Below, one piece after another: positions 30,838 through 41,246 of a stretch of DNA of 64,000 nucleotides (position 1 is its first letter; each line of letters opens with the position of its first letter). The translations under genes and the position numbers were made by a program. The notes beneath the pieces are model-generated. The model was not told where the DNA came from. It ran no database searches and saw nothing but the letters and a program-made list of their open reading frames with translations. Source of the stretch: Naumovozyma dairenensis CBS 421 (Eukaryota; Ascomycota; Saccharomycetes; Saccharomycetales; Saccharomycetaceae); contig NC_016479.1 in the NCBI RefSeq assembly GCF_000227115.2, forward strand, positions 806,001-870,000, read 5' to 3'.

Positions 30838-30997
30838 AGGCGATTGTATAGTGTAGTATAGCGTATGTCACATATAAATAGTCTCTACCACTTCCACGAG
30901 AGTATATATGTCATCCTTTTTCCAGCTTTAAATTTATGTAACTTGTGATCTCGACAGAATTTCTCAATCAAATATATCACACTCACACCCTCCAAAC

Positions 30998-31327
30998 ATG
31001 CTACCTCAATTATTTAAAACATCCGGTAAGACTTTACTTTTAAAGAATGGTATCTTATCATGCACATCCGCAGCAAAAGTAACCAAAAGTCATATGTATT
31101 ATACAACAAAAGTGAAACCAGTCGGTGAATCAGGTCATGTTAAACCAAACCAAGATGAATTAGAAACTAAAGAACAAAACGTCTTTGATACTAATAAGAA
31201 AAAATTGGAAAGGATGGAACATGATAAGACTTATACTGAATTCAAACAAGATGATTGTGATGTCTTAAGGAAAAAGGGTGATGATGCAAGAATTGAACAA
31301 AATAGACCAGATGATGGGAACTATTAA
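30998..31327 (+). CDS. FMP16: Fmp16, mitochondrial protein of unknown function
   Basis: A 109-residue protein (93 in S. cerevisiae). The N-terminus is basic, Ser/Thr-rich and without acidic residues over about 40 residues, consistent with a mitochondrial targeting signal. The conserved half contains NQDELETKEQNVFDTNKKKL and the C-terminal KKGDDARIEQNRPDDGNY, nearly identical to Fmp16. Its biochemical role is unknown; the S. cerevisiae gene responds to stress. Position beside PAA1 and DOA4 matches YDR070C. Confidence 0.92.
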   Translation: MLPQLFKTSGKTLLLKNGILSCTSAAKVTKSHMYYTTKVKPVGESGHVKPNQDELETKEQNVFDTNKKKLERMEHDKTYTEFKQDDCDVLRKKGDDARIEQNRPDDGNY

Positions 31328-31930
31328 TACACTCTCAACTTATATACATTGTTTCTATGTTATTCATACAGTCTACTTATTTATTATTTATTTATTTATC
31401 TATATCCATGAATGAAGTTTTCTCTTTAGGAATTACGACCCCTAGTTGATTTAGTCCATATTAGTGTTAAATATCACGTAGTTAGTTTATAGTTTGAAGT
31501 TTATGTTAGATTGTACCCGTAAAACAACATACGGGTAGCTCATAGTGGCAAAAAGGAAATCCCCCGCATATTTTAAGGCCGTTAACTGGAGTGAAATAGA
31601 ATTATTTCCGAATGGGTGTTCCTTAACATAATATAATATAAACTGTTGTAAAGAGTAATAGTAGCCTGGTAATGTTAGTGTGTGAGAGATACAAATCATA
31701 ACCAGGTGGCAATACCTATATTGAGAGTAAATAACTTCTCAGCATCCTTCTAATCGTATTTATTGTAGTTCCTACACTCTACTTTTCTCAAATAAGTACT
31801 TAGCTTCTAAATTCCCCAAAGATTAACGGCATTTGAGGTGTATTCCCCCAATATACAAGACAAAAGCTCAAACCTCAACAGACATTTTTTATCAATATAT
31901 ACAGCATAAAAGCACTTGAATGCACCGTCC
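31328..31930. other. DOA4 promoter region
   Basis: A 603-base interval. Two sites one base from the Rpn4 PACE consensus lie in it. No gene is seen. Confidence 0.5.
31544..31713 (+). promoter_or_regulatory. two PACE-like (Rpn4) elements upstream of DOA4
   Basis: AGTGGCAAA (31544-31552) and GGTGGCAAT (31705-31713), each 8 of 9 to the proteasome-associated control element GGTGGCAAA, in the same orientation, 387 and 226 bases upstream of the DOA4 ATG. Doa4 supplies free ubiquitin to the proteasome system, so Rpn4 control is reasonable but unproven. Confidence 0.45.
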
Positions 31931-34900
31931 ATGGTTGATAATACGACTAGCACAAATATGACTGCTACATCTGTCACAAAAATAACAGATAATATGTCAC
32001 CATCTATCAATGATAGCAAGAATAAGAACAAAAACAACAATAACAGACACCCTAATAATTCATGTTCCACTATATCTCATTTGACGGAAGTGGCAGAATC
32101 ATTCATATCAAATGATAAAGAAAGAAAAAAATTCTTTGTAGATATGGAATCATCATTACAGAAATCGATTGACCTTTTACAATCTTATAAAAATATTACT
32201 AAAATTATAAAACAAAATAATATCAATAATAATATCGACAATAATACTACTACTAATAACACTATAATTAAAAACTATGAAAAGGCATTTATTTATTTCA
32301 AAATCATTCACATACTAGTATTAAATAAAATCCCAAATTTTGATCAATTTAAATTGATTAAAGAAACGAAACATAATAATATTCAAAATACTGAAACCAC
32401 TACAAAAAAATTAAAAAAAAATGAAAGAATTAATAGGAAATATATGATACTACTAGTAAAAACTTTAGTTAATGATGAAATGTTCCCCAAAATCAAATCA
32501 TTCATCAAAGAGCATTCTTCTTTACCATCTTCACAAAGAAGGGACGTCCAAACTAATGGTAAAAATACAGAACCATCTTTACCTGATGGTTCCTTAATAT
32601 CTCCTCAACATTTACAGGAATTATCCAGAAGTAATGACGATGATGACATTTTACTGATAGATGTACGACCAAGACTAAATTTTGTGGAAAATCATATTGA
32701 TTTCCCAAATATTATATGTATAGAACCAATATCATTTAAACCTTCATACACAGATCAAGATATTCAACAAAAATCGTTAATTACCTCGCCAGATAATGAA
32801 ATTAAACTATTCGAAATGAGAAATCAATTCAAATTTATCATATTGTATACATCAGATAATAATGATGAATCCCATTTATTATCTTTATTAAAGATATTAT
32901 TGACTCATTCATTTGCAAAACCATTTGATCGTTCATTGACTAAATTTTATATATTAAAAGGTGGTATATTAAATTGGAATGGTCCAACGACTTCATCCGG
33001 GAATAATATTATAAACCAGCAAAATGATAAACCTTCTAAGAAATTGGAAGAAAAAAAAATACAAGATCGAAAGAATGACAACAACAACAACAACAACACC
33101 AACGATAATATGGAAGATAGCATATATATTGATGGTAATACTTCAGGTCTAAGCTTACAACATTTCCCTAAAATGTCTCCAAGTATAACCGCTTCAATGG
33201 ATTTATCAATGCAAGAAATGATGTCCTCTCCCACCTCATCATCTCCGCTGTCTCCCTTGATGAATAATTTTAATCAACAACAACCACGACAATTCCATTT
33301 CCAACAACAATCTCCATTAAAAAGAACATCTAGTTTGAAGAACTTTCTCTCAAACTTCACTCAAAATAGTAACAATAATAGTACTTCTAATACCTATATT
33401 AAACAACAACAACAACAACAACAACTACAGCAACAAACGTCTATTTTAACGTCTTCTTTTAATTCAAGTAATAATAATAATAATAGTACTACCAGCAACA
33501 AAAATTGTCTACCGTCATTCATTTATCCAATTAAAAATACAAGACAATCTTCTCTCTCAAATTCAAGTTCACCTTCGCATTCGAATTCTGCACTTTCTTT
33601 ATCGTTAATTTCACCAAGATCAACTTATAAATCATCATCACCAATACCATCAAATTTAGCTAAATATCAATATTTACAATCATCATCAGCTTCATCAGAT
33701 TCATCCCAATCAGAACCATCATTAGTTCCAACTACTGCACCATACCCTGAAACTCCAACTTTACTCACTGGTAATGAAATTTTTGATAATGATGCATACC
33801 ATAATAATGTTATTACACCAATCCGTAATAGAGCTAAAATAGTTTCACTATCAAGATCATTATCTACTAATTCACATATATCAGCACCCTCTACAGCGAG
33901 ATCTGTCTCCTCATTATCCACATCAAGACCACAATCAAATAACATATATCAAAATAATCATAATAACGTAAGAACTTCCTTTTCTGGTACAAGATTATCA
34001 AGTGATTACTCTATACCAAATATTACAACTTATAACGATGAAAGGGAGAAATCACCATATAATATCCAAAAATTACAAATTCAAAACACAGCCGGTAGTA
34101 ATGACTTAATACCACACCATCATAATAACGTAACCACTCATGAAAAGGAATATGATTTAGATTTCATCATTGGGTTACAGAATATGGGTAATTCATGTTA
34201 TTTAAATTGTATTATTCAATGTCTCTTGGGTACACATGAATTAACTAAAATTTTCTTAAATTATTCATTTGAAAGATATATCAATTTGAATAGTAAATTA
34301 GGTTCCAAGGGTGTCCTCGCAAAAAATTTATCCAAATTAATTCATTTAATGTATAATCATTCAACTTTAAAAAATAATGGAGATAAAACCAAAAAAAAAT
34401 CTGGTAATAACTTTATTAAGCCAATTCAATTTAGAATGGCATGCGGTTCCATCAATAATCTTTTCAAAAATTGTTCACAACAGGATTGTCAAGAATTTTG
34501 TCAATTCCTTTTAGATGCATTACATGAAGATTTAAATCAATGTGGTTCTAACCCTCCTTTGAAAGAATTATCAACAAAGGCAGAATCCATGAGAGAAAAA
34601 TTATCATTAAGAATCGCTTCCTCTATTGAATGGGAAAGGTATCTAACCACTGATTTTAGTGTTATCGTGGATCTTTTCCAAGGTCAGTATGCATCAAGAT
34701 TACAATGTAAGACTTGTATTCATACCTCTACCACATATCAACCATTTTCTGTCCTTTCTGTTCCAATTCCAAAGAAGAAAAATTTAAATTTATTGGATTG
34801 CTTTAAAGATTTTACCAAGATTGAAAATTTGGAAGTTGATGAACAATGGTTTTGTCCCAATTGTAAATCGAAACAACCATCTACTAAAAAATTAACAATA

Positions 34901-35281
34901 ACAAGATTACCGAGAAATTTAATCATTCATTTGAAAAGATTTGATAATAATCTAAATAAAAATAATAATTTAATTGACTACCCATTCATTTTAGATCTAA
35001 CTCAATTTTGGGCTGATGATTTTGATGGTGAATTACCACCTGGTGTCACTGACGAGTTACCAAAAAGAGGTCAAATCCCACCTTTTAAATATAGATTATA
35101 TGGTGCCGCATTACATTTTGGTAGTCTGTACGGTGGTCATTATACCGCGTTTGTTAATAAGGGAATTAGAAATGGTTGGTATTATTTTGATGATACTAAT
35201 TATCGTCCAATTAAAAATGAAAGGGAACCCATCAGTTCAAATGCATATGTTTTATTCTATCATCGTATTTATGGCGTTTGA
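31931..35281 (+). CDS. DOA4: Doa4, endosomal ubiquitin hydrolase
   Basis: A 1116-residue deubiquitinase; the frame is open five codons further to TTG, and ATG 31931 (MVDNTTSTN) is used. Order: an N-terminal helical region with KLLxYK-like repeats, a rhodanese-like domain (about 230-360, ILLIDVRPRLNF), a long Asn/Gln/Ser-rich linker with poly-Gln (about 370-730), and a USP/UBP catalytic domain with Cys756 in NMGNSCYLNC, two CxxC zinc pairs (CKTC and CPNC) and His1070 in GGHYTAF. Doa4 recycles ubiquitin from cargo at multivesicular bodies, recruited by Bro1, and supports proteasomal turnover. It is longer than S. cerevisiae Doa4 (926) because of the linker. UBP5 is the duplicate; synteny with YDR069C favours DOA4. 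Confidence 0.93.
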   Translation: MVDNTTSTNMTATSVTKITDNMSPSINDSKNKNKNNNNRHPNNSCSTISHLTEVAESFISNDKERKKFFVDMESSLQKSIDLLQSYKNITKIIKQNNINNNIDNNTTTNNTIIKNYEKAFIYFKIIHILVLNKIPNFDQFKLIKETKHNNIQNTETTTKKLKKNERINRKYMILLVKTLVNDEMFPKIKSFIKEHSSLPSSQRRDVQTNGKNTEPSLPDGSLISPQHLQELSRSNDDDDILLIDVRPRLNFVENHIDFPNIICIEPISFKPSYTDQDIQQKSLITSPDNEIKLFEMRNQFKFIILYTSDNNDESHLLSLLKILLTHSFAKPFDRSLTKFYILKGGILNWNGPTTSSGNNIINQQNDKPSKKLEEKKIQDRKNDNNNNNNTNDNMEDSIYIDGNTSGLSLQHFPKMSPSITASMDLSMQEMMSSPTSSSPLSPLMNNFNQQQPRQFHFQQQSPLKRTSSLKNFLSNFTQNSNNNSTSNTYIKQQQQQQQLQQQTSILTSSFNSSNNNNNSTTSNKNCLPSFIYPIKNTRQSSLSNSSSPSHSNSALSLSLISPRSTYKSSSPIPSNLAKYQYLQSSSASSDSSQSEPSLVPTTAPYPETPTLLTGNEIFDNDAYHNNVITPIRNRAKIVSLSRSLSTNSHISAPSTARSVSSLSTSRPQSNNIYQNNHNNVRTSFSGTRLSSDYSIPNITTYNDEREKSPYNIQKLQIQNTAGSNDLIPHHHNNVTTHEKEYDLDFIIGLQNMGNSCYLNCIIQCLLGTHELTKIFLNYSFERYINLNSKLGSKGVLAKNLSKLIHLMYNHSTLKNNGDKTKKKSGNNFIKPIQFRMACGSINNLFKNCSQQDCQEFCQFLLDALHEDLNQCGSNPPLKELSTKAESMREKLSLRIASSIEWERYLTTDFSVIVDLFQGQYASRLQCKTCIHTSTTYQPFSVLSVPIPKKKNLNLLDCFKDFTKIENLEVDEQWFCPNCKSKQPSTKKLTITRLPRNLIIHLKRFDNNLNKNNNLIDYPFILDLTQFWADDFDGELPPGVTDELPKRGQIPPFKYRLYGAALHFGSLYGGHYTAFVNKGIRNGWYYFDDTNYRPIKNEREPISSNAYVLFYHRIYGV

Positions 35282-35463
35282 TATACGTATTTTCTATAGA
35301 TCTTTACTTAAAGTAATAACGGTCATTAATCGTTGATTTTTTTTGTACTTTCTTTATTTTCATACATCAGTAGCATTTTGTATATTCATTAAAAGTATAC
35401 ATAAAACTATATATGCTCAGACAGTAATAATATACGTGAACTTGTGCTTTCATTTATTTTAGA

Positions 35464-36410
35464 CTACTCCCAATCGTCATCATCTTCATCATCTTGATCT
35501 TCGGAGTTTTTTATTTTCGTGTCTTCATTAGCCTTTGCAACGGATGCAACGTCAGGAATATCTGCTTTCTCAATAACTACTGGCGATTCGCCACGGTCAG
35601 TTCCATTCTCAGGTTCATGTTCTTTTATATGCTTGTCTTTTTCCTGCCCTTTTCCTCCTTCCTCTTCTTCATCATCATCATCGTCGTCCCAACTGACTTC
35701 TTCCACGGTTTCATACTTTGTCTTCTTTTCCGAATTGTCAATTTTTTTACTTTTATTCAATAATTTCTTCCTTTCCTCACCTCTAGCTAATATCTGTTCC
35801 CTTTCCGTAAAATATATTTGCCAAAATGTCTTATAATCAACATCATGTGGTACTATAGAATTCATTAATTTTTCCAAATCTTTATCATTTTGTAAAATCG
35901 TTGAAATTTCCTTCGTAATTTCATCTGATTCAATGTTAAAATTATGTTCTGTATCACTACTATTATCTTTTTCTTTCTTTTTCAAATATATATTCTTATC
36001 GTTTGAAAGGTTCTTTAATTCTGCCTCCGTTCTATTCCCAGCAACAACAATAACTTGTTGTTCATTCTCTTTTGATGATTCTTCAACATCAAGAGCAACA
36101 ATCTTATCCAAAGCTTCATTCATGGAAGACCAAAATCCGCCAGTCTTTGAACTAACTTTATTCCAATAAGAACTAGCTAAATTTTCCACATTAGCTAAAT
36201 TTGAATCCAATTGTCCTAAATAATAATTAGCCCTTTCAGTAGTCTCATCATCCAAAATTGGAATCTTTAATTCAATTCCATTATCTTTCTCCTCCACTAC
36301 ATCACGTAATTTAGATTTAGTCAATTCAAATGTCTTTGTCACTTGGTTTTCAATAGCTTGCATAGTTTCATTTATTTTACGTGTCTCTTCAGATATGGTC
36401 CCCTTCTCAT

Positions 36411-36441
<31 letters not shown>

Positions 36442-36513
36442 GTCATTTATTGCTTTAGTAGTGGGTGTGTTTGAGGGAATGTCATCTACTTGTTCCTGAA
36501 GGAATGAATCCAT
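35464..36513 (-). CDS. DOS2: Dos2, BSD-domain protein
   Basis: A 349-residue acidic protein (310 in S. cerevisiae). It opens MDSFLQEQVDDIPS, has a poly-Ala run encoded by a CAG tract (bases 36420-36440), a conserved YYLGQLDSNLANVENLASSYWNKVSSKTGGFW-type segment (about 95-130) and a BSD domain (about 190-245, ending in the FWQIYF motif). The C-terminus is Asp/Glu-rich and ends DDWE. Dos2 is cytoplasmic and linked genetically to Doa4/ubiquitin and single-copy DNA amplification phenotypes; its molecular role is unknown. It lies next to DOA4 as YDR068W does. Confidence 0.9.
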
Positions 36514-36769
36514 GATTACTCGATTTTCTTTTTTTCTATTTTATGTTGTAGAACCTTTTATATCTCTATATCCCTGTTTCATCTTTCTTGAACAGTTTAA
36601 CTTATTCAATTTATTATTATTGACATATGTTTTTTCCCTTTCTTGAAATTTATTGTTAAACATATTAAATTTGAGAAACCTTTATTGAGAGACTTGAAAA
36701 CATCAACCAGATGAAGAGAGGAGAATATGAGAGATAGACGAATACGAGAATCGATATCAGTAAGTGAGC

Positions 36770-37537
36770 ATGAGTCTAGTGACACCATTACTTTTCAGTA
36801 CGATACAACCTCAATTGTATAGAGGTTCACAACCAAGAGAAATCAATATTCCATTTTTAAAGATGTTGAATTTGAACTATATTGTATCGTTAACTAGTGA
36901 ACCCCTAGGTGATGATCCTACAATGCTTCAATTCTGCCATAGTAATGGTATTTCTATATTACACATCCCATGTCAAGACGATAAACAAAGTGACAAAAAG
37001 AAGAAGAAGCTGAAAGAAGAGGAGGATAATAAGAAGTCAGAGCAAGACAAAGGAGAAAAGGAAGTAGTAGTGGTGAAAGTTAAGAGGAAGAAAAGACATG
37101 TACCCATTGATTATGATGTTGTAGAACGATGTGTTAAGTTCCTTGTTGATAAAAGACATTATCCTTGTTACATTCATTGTTCAAGTGGAGAATTGATTAC
37201 ATCTTTGGTGGTGGCATGTTTGAGGAAATTTTCATATTGGAGTACTGTATCCATATTAAATGAATTCCTCGTTTATAATTCAAGTATAAATATTCATGAA
37301 AGAAATTTTATTGAGAATTTTAATTCTGAAATTGAGGTTGAGAATTTGAAATTGATCGATAAAGTTCCTTGGATATCCATACAATATCTTAGTAACGTGG
37401 ATACAAAATCAAGTAAAAAAGAAGTTGATAACATGTCTCATATGAAGACTGCTACTACTGTATCCATCCGTCCTAATAATTCTCACCAAGATAGTATACC
37501 GAAAGGTTTACCCAAGTTGAAATTCCATAGTTTATAA
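36770..37537 (+). CDS. OCA6: Oca6, atypical dual-specificity phosphatase-like protein
   Basis: A 255-residue member of the Siw14/Oca family (224 in S. cerevisiae). The frame reaches GTG 36764; the first ATG, 36770, gives MSLVTPLLFSTIQPQLYRGSQPREINIPFL, matching the known N-terminus. The active-site loop reads HCSSGELIT with Cys137, but the Arg of the CX5R signature is replaced by Ile. The S. cerevisiae protein also lacks it, so this is a family trait and the protein may be a pseudophosphatase. The family dephosphorylates inositol pyrophosphates (Siw14); Oca6 is needed with other Oca proteins for several replication phenotypes. A Lys/Glu-rich insert (about 70-110) accounts for the extra length. 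Confidence 0.93.
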   Translation: MSLVTPLLFSTIQPQLYRGSQPREINIPFLKMLNLNYIVSLTSEPLGDDPTMLQFCHSNGISILHIPCQDDKQSDKKKKKLKEEEDNKKSEQDKGEKEVVVVKVKRKKRHVPIDYDVVERCVKFLVDKRHYPCYIHCSSGELITSLVVACLRKFSYWSTVSILNEFLVYNSSINIHERNFIENFNSEIEVENLKLIDKVPWISIQYLSNVDTKSSKKEVDNMSHMKTATTVSIRPNNSHQDSIPKGLPKLKFHSL

Positions 37538-37997
37538 GTACGTAATAATCCATATCGAAGAGATTAGAATTGGATATATACATTAAAATATACTTTAATA
37601 ATACCAACAAAAAATAATTACAATTATATCTTATCTTGTCTATTACAACTTATCGAAATGTTGGGGGCTCACAAGCGTCTGGTACCTTTTGCGTTATTTA
37701 TTAATTATTTGCTGGTGGTATGATTTAATTGTCCAAATGTAAAGACGCTGATCAATCAGTTTTATGGGAAATGGGAAATGGGGAAACATGGAAGAAAGAA
37801 CAAGGATGATTTATAAGCAATAAAATATATAAGTTGACATTAGAGAGAATGATTATACAGAACACAAAAATGAGGAAACTCGTTTATAATTGATTAACTA
37901 TTCAATTCATATCCCAGTGCTATATATCTGCTGATATCTTAATAGGTGTTTTTTTTGAACGTAAAAGAAGAAGATATATTGAAGAGTTTGACTAAAT
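37538..37997. other. OCA6-RTR2 intergenic region
   Basis: A 460-base tandem-gene spacer, AT-rich. A GGGAAAT duplication at 37766-37782 is the only visible feature; no gene seen. Confidence 0.5.
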
Positions 37998-38555
37998 ATG
38001 TCGATGGTAGTTACAATTAAATTGATTCAAGAGGCTGTTTTGAGACCACATCAAATGCATCAACAACTAGCAGGTTATGATGCTGATACGATAGTGTATC
38101 AACTCATTACCTTACTTATAAATTCCAATTGCATAGATGAAACCACATTGAAATATATAACTAGATTCTTTACTCCAGAGACTTTCCAAATGTTGGTACT
38201 CCAAAGAATTAACAATAAACGTTGTGGATACCCACTTTGCGATAAGCCTGTCTCACATATAAACCATTCTGATGCATTTTCTCTCATTAATACTAAGACA
38301 TCGTATTTCAATAAGTTTTGTAGTGACCTGCATATGAAATCAACAAGTTTCTTGCAAGCCCAATTATTAACAACCCCCCTAAGGGAAAGAGTTGGTATCC
38401 ATTTGATTTCAAATTATGATATTGACAAATTCCAGAGAGAAAATATAATGTATAATAATATCGTTTTATTTGAAGAATATATACGAGAAAAAACATTAGA
38501 TCAAGATTTGGATTCCATCATGAAAAGCTTAGAAACTTTAGAATTCCAAATTTAA
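37998..38555 (+). CDS. RTR2: Rtr2/Rtr1-family RNA polymerase II CTD phosphatase
   Basis: A 185-residue protein of the RPAP2/Rtr1 family (Rtr2 196, Rtr1 226 in S. cerevisiae). The zinc-binding signature is complete: Cys-x4-Cys in RCGYPLC and Cys-x3-His in FCSDLHMK. The stretch ETLKYITRFFTPETF is typical. Rtr1 dephosphorylates the Pol II C-terminal domain (Ser5) and takes part in Pol II import; Rtr2 is its poorly studied duplicate. Position next to OCA6 and RRG1 matches YDR066C, so RTR2 is used; if the species kept only one copy it would perform the RTR1 role. The C-terminus TPLRERVGIHL also resembles Rtr2 more. Confidence 0.87.
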   Translation: MSMVVTIKLIQEAVLRPHQMHQQLAGYDADTIVYQLITLLINSNCIDETTLKYITRFFTPETFQMLVLQRINNKRCGYPLCDKPVSHINHSDAFSLINTKTSYFNKFCSDLHMKSTSFLQAQLLTTPLRERVGIHLISNYDIDKFQRENIMYNNIVLFEEYIREKTLDQDLDSIMKSLETLEFQI

Positions 38556-38844
38556 CTGATTGAAACTAATTAATCATGTAACCATTGCATTATACATAGA
38601 CGTTTTCATTTCAAGTCGTTTCAACTACAGATTTAAACAAACAATAACGAGAAAAAAAATAAGAACTATGACGAAACTGTATTGTGTTTCCATCCCTTCA
38701 AGTTATACTAATATTAGAATACATTTAATTATTTGTTTTAATGTCCATACTTTTATGCATTTTTATTTACAGGTTATTCACATTTTATCTTTGTAATTGA
38801 GTTATTTTCTGGCTTTTTTATGTGATGTATTATCACTTATAGTC

Positions 38845-40149
38845 TTAAAATTTATACTTCTCTAGAATTGTAGGAAGATCTCGACCTTTAATGAATGGTG
38901 ACACAAAGGGTAAATCATTCTTCGCCATAATATTAAATCTATTGACCCTTTTATCAAACATTCTTTGTGTTTTGCTCTGGAAATATTTCACTGGACCGTT
39001 ACTTTGATGTTTACCCACTAGTTTCTTTTCTTTGAACTCTTTAAAGAATTCTTTTCGTTTATTCATTTCAATATAAAGACTATAAATTGTCCTCTTGATA
39101 GGTTTTACCCAAGTATTAACACATTCTAGATCTATCGTTTTAGTACCAGGAGCTTTTCTAAGCACATCTTTATCCAGACAATTATTAACCTGAGTAGCAT
39201 TATCTCCATGGTTTTCAGTTGCAACAAGATCCCTTTTAACATTAACCTCTTCATTATTAATATCGATATTAGTAATGTCTTCCACTGCAGTATTGCTTGA
39301 TCCCAGCTCTTCGACCGTTATAGGATGAGTATCTGAATATCTAGGAGACGCTTGAAAATAATCCAATATTATCCCATCTTCAAGGTATTTTTCCCAAATT
39401 CCCTCATATATGGCCCATTTAAGATTCTTATTACATTCAATCAGACCATTAAGCAATCTTTGACTTGATTTTTTCTCTTGCCTAATGGTTAAACTTAATC
39501 TTGTTGATTGTCGCTTACCTTTATTCAAGGGAGATCGAACAAACCAGATTTTTGACTTACCTGCCATAGCATAATTTAGTTTCACCTTTGGCACACCTTT
39601 TGATAATTGTAACTCAATTCTATTTAATTTTTGTAATGCCTTTTCATGTAATGCCAAGGGTAATAGTAGCTTCAGTTTATATTCTTTTGATATTGAATTC
39701 GGATTGGGTAAAAGAACCATTTCATATTTCTGTTGCAAATAATCATGTAGGATCCCATTCTCTCGAACAGTGTCAGGATCTTGTAAAGGATANNNNNNNN
39801 NNNNNNTTTTTTCTAACCTTTTTATCTCTTGAAGTAAACTCGATGTCCTCTTTGCCTTCTTCATTTGATTCTTTTTATGATATTTCACTTTGCTTATCAA
39901 ATCCCAAACAGCCTTAACATCATTATTCATAAGGTGGGTATTCAATAGTGCCAATTGAGTCAACAGATTATGAATGCTCCAGCTGGATATATTACATTTA
40001 TGTTTATGGAAAACATCATTAATTGTGGTCTTGACTCGATGTCGAAGTTGGACGCTGTTTACATGCTTCTTAGTGTTTCGTAATGTTAATCTATATAGTC
40101 TTATAACATAAGTTCGATGTGATAGATGAGTAGAGAAGTTACTAACCAT
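38845..40149 (-). CDS. RRG1: Rrg1, mitochondrial genome maintenance protein
   Basis: A 434-residue basic protein (365 in S. cerevisiae). The N-terminal part (residues 1-75) has an LYR-like start (HRTYVIRLYRLTLRNTKKH) followed by helices. The central VPKVKLNYAMAGKSKIWFVRSPLNKGKRQSTRL block and the C-terminal NRFNIMAKNDLPFVSPFIKGRDLPTIL block fit the RRG1 family. Rrg1 localises to mitochondria and is needed for respiratory growth, mtDNA maintenance and mitochondrial tRNA 5' processing. A 14-N gap (39793-39806) falls in a lysine/glutamate-rich stretch near residue 115; the frame stays open. Position between RTR2 and AIM7 matches YDR065W, except that RPS13 is missing. Confidence 0.85.
   Translation of the reverse strand: MVSNFSTHLSHRTYVIRLYRLTLRNTKKHVNSVQLRHRVKTTINDVFHKHKCNISSWSIHNLLTQLALLNTHLMNNDVKAVWDLISKVKYHKKNQMKKAKRTSSLLQEIKRLEKXXXXXYPLQDPDTVRENGILHDYLQQKYEMVLLPNPNSISKEYKLKLLLPLALHEKALQKLNRIELQLSKGVPKVKLNYAMAGKSKIWFVRSPLNKGKRQSTRLSLTIRQEKKSSQRLLNGLIECNKNLKWAIYEGIWEKYLEDGIILDYFQASPRYSDTHPITVEELGSSNTAVEDITNIDINNEEVNVKRDLVATENHGDNATQVNNCLDKDVLRKAPGTKTIDLECVNTWVKPIKRTIYSLYIEMNKRKEFFKEFKEKKLVGKHQSNGPVKYFQSKTQRMFDKRVNRFNIMAKNDLPFVSPFIKGRDLPTILEKYKF
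39793..39806. other. assembly gap (14 N) inside RRG1
   Basis: Fourteen undetermined bases in the coding sequence; flanking frames agree. Confidence 0.98.
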
Positions 40150-40427
40150 ACTAGCATTATAACTTCCTCTTAATTTTTCCTGTCTTATTAATACCCATTT
40201 GTCCTTCCTTCTTCATTCTTTCAATAATTAATGATTTCTGTTAAGAAATATTTTTCATGGGAAAGCCAAATAGTGACAGTGACATATAATAAAGTTTCAA
40301 TAAGAAATGCTTTAAAAATTAAAAAAACATCTAAGCGTGTGAAGCCATTATTATTGTATTGACATTGTTATTCTCTATATAGTCTATAAATAAAAATATA
40401 TAGCTTTTTACCATCAGTTTACTCTAG

Positions 40428-40886
40428 TTAAGCATTTCCAATTTGCTCAATCAACTCTTCAATATCCGAATCGTCTTCTAACCCTGATGATACTTCCACC
40501 AACTTATAAGTACCACATTCACTTCTGATCATTTCTAATGCTCCAGCATATAACATTTTCCATTCTTGTGACACCACAGTAACTGGTTTCCAATATATCA
40601 AAACCAACGGAGTTTGTTTAATACCATCTTTGGTAGTTAAAGGGTAAGCTAGTAATAAGAACCTAGGAGAATTATCAGGCATTATCTCTGCCAATTCAGA
40701 TAAATCAGTCATCTCATCTAATTCTTCTTGCTCATCATCATCAATGACAATCTCGTATGATGGTTTCGGTTGAATCTTAATGGAAAGTCCCTTAACGGTT
40801 TCTATTCTCCCCGTACTGATACGAAATTGTTGGATTTGCTTCTTTGTTTCTGTAGATAAATGATATAATGCGGTAGAAGATGACAT
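40428..40886 (-). CDS. AIM7: Aim7, GMF/ADF-homology actin debranching factor
   Basis: A 152-residue protein of the glia maturation factor family (149 in S. cerevisiae). The ADF-homology fold covers the length, with RFLLLAYPLTTKDGIKQTPLVLIYWKP and EWKMLYAGALEMIRSECG as landmarks. Aim7/Gmf1 binds Arp2/3 rather than actin, debranches actin filaments and inhibits nucleation at cortical patches. It lies 278 bases from RRG1; in S. cerevisiae RPS13 separates the two. The ATG at 40886 is the family start. Confidence 0.94.
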   Translation of the reverse strand: MSSSTALYHLSTETKKQIQQFRISTGRIETVKGLSIKIQPKPSYEIVIDDDEQEELDEMTDLSELAEIMPDNSPRFLLLAYPLTTKDGIKQTPLVLIYWKPVTVVSQEWKMLYAGALEMIRSECGTYKLVEVSSGLEDDSDIEELIEQIGNA

Positions 40887-41246
40887 TGTTCAATTGGTTC
40901 TTAAGGTGTGCGTTAATGGGTTGCTTTTCGTTTCTTTCAGCTGTTTACGCAGAAGAAAAGCTGCAATAGAATTAACTTGAAAATCCATGTTATATGTATG
41001 GTAAACACGAATGTCGCGTTATTAAAACAGCAACGGAAGACAGTAAGAACATGCTATTGGAAATACTAACATTCAAAGAATAAAAAAACTATCAACGCTA
41101 CTGAGATACTTACACTTCTTTACATGATGTAAATTTGACGATCATTTAAGTATTTTTTTTTGTTAATTGTAATTACGTATTCGTTATCGCTATATCTATG
41201 TACGATTTGAGATTGTATGTAGTGTATTTTAGTTTCCTCCTTACTT
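40887..41246. other. AIM7-LCB2 intergenic region
   Basis: A 360-base tandem-gene spacer; the AIM7 promoter. No feature recognised. Confidence 0.5.

Larger units (their letters stand above)
30361..30997. other. PAA1-FMP16 intergenic region
   Basis: A 637-base region with a poly-A tract (about 30490-30506), a long ATGT repeat, a pentanucleotide RTTAG repeat (30771-30795) and two AGGGG words (30650-30654, 30833-30837) that probably serve FMP16. Confidence 0.55.
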
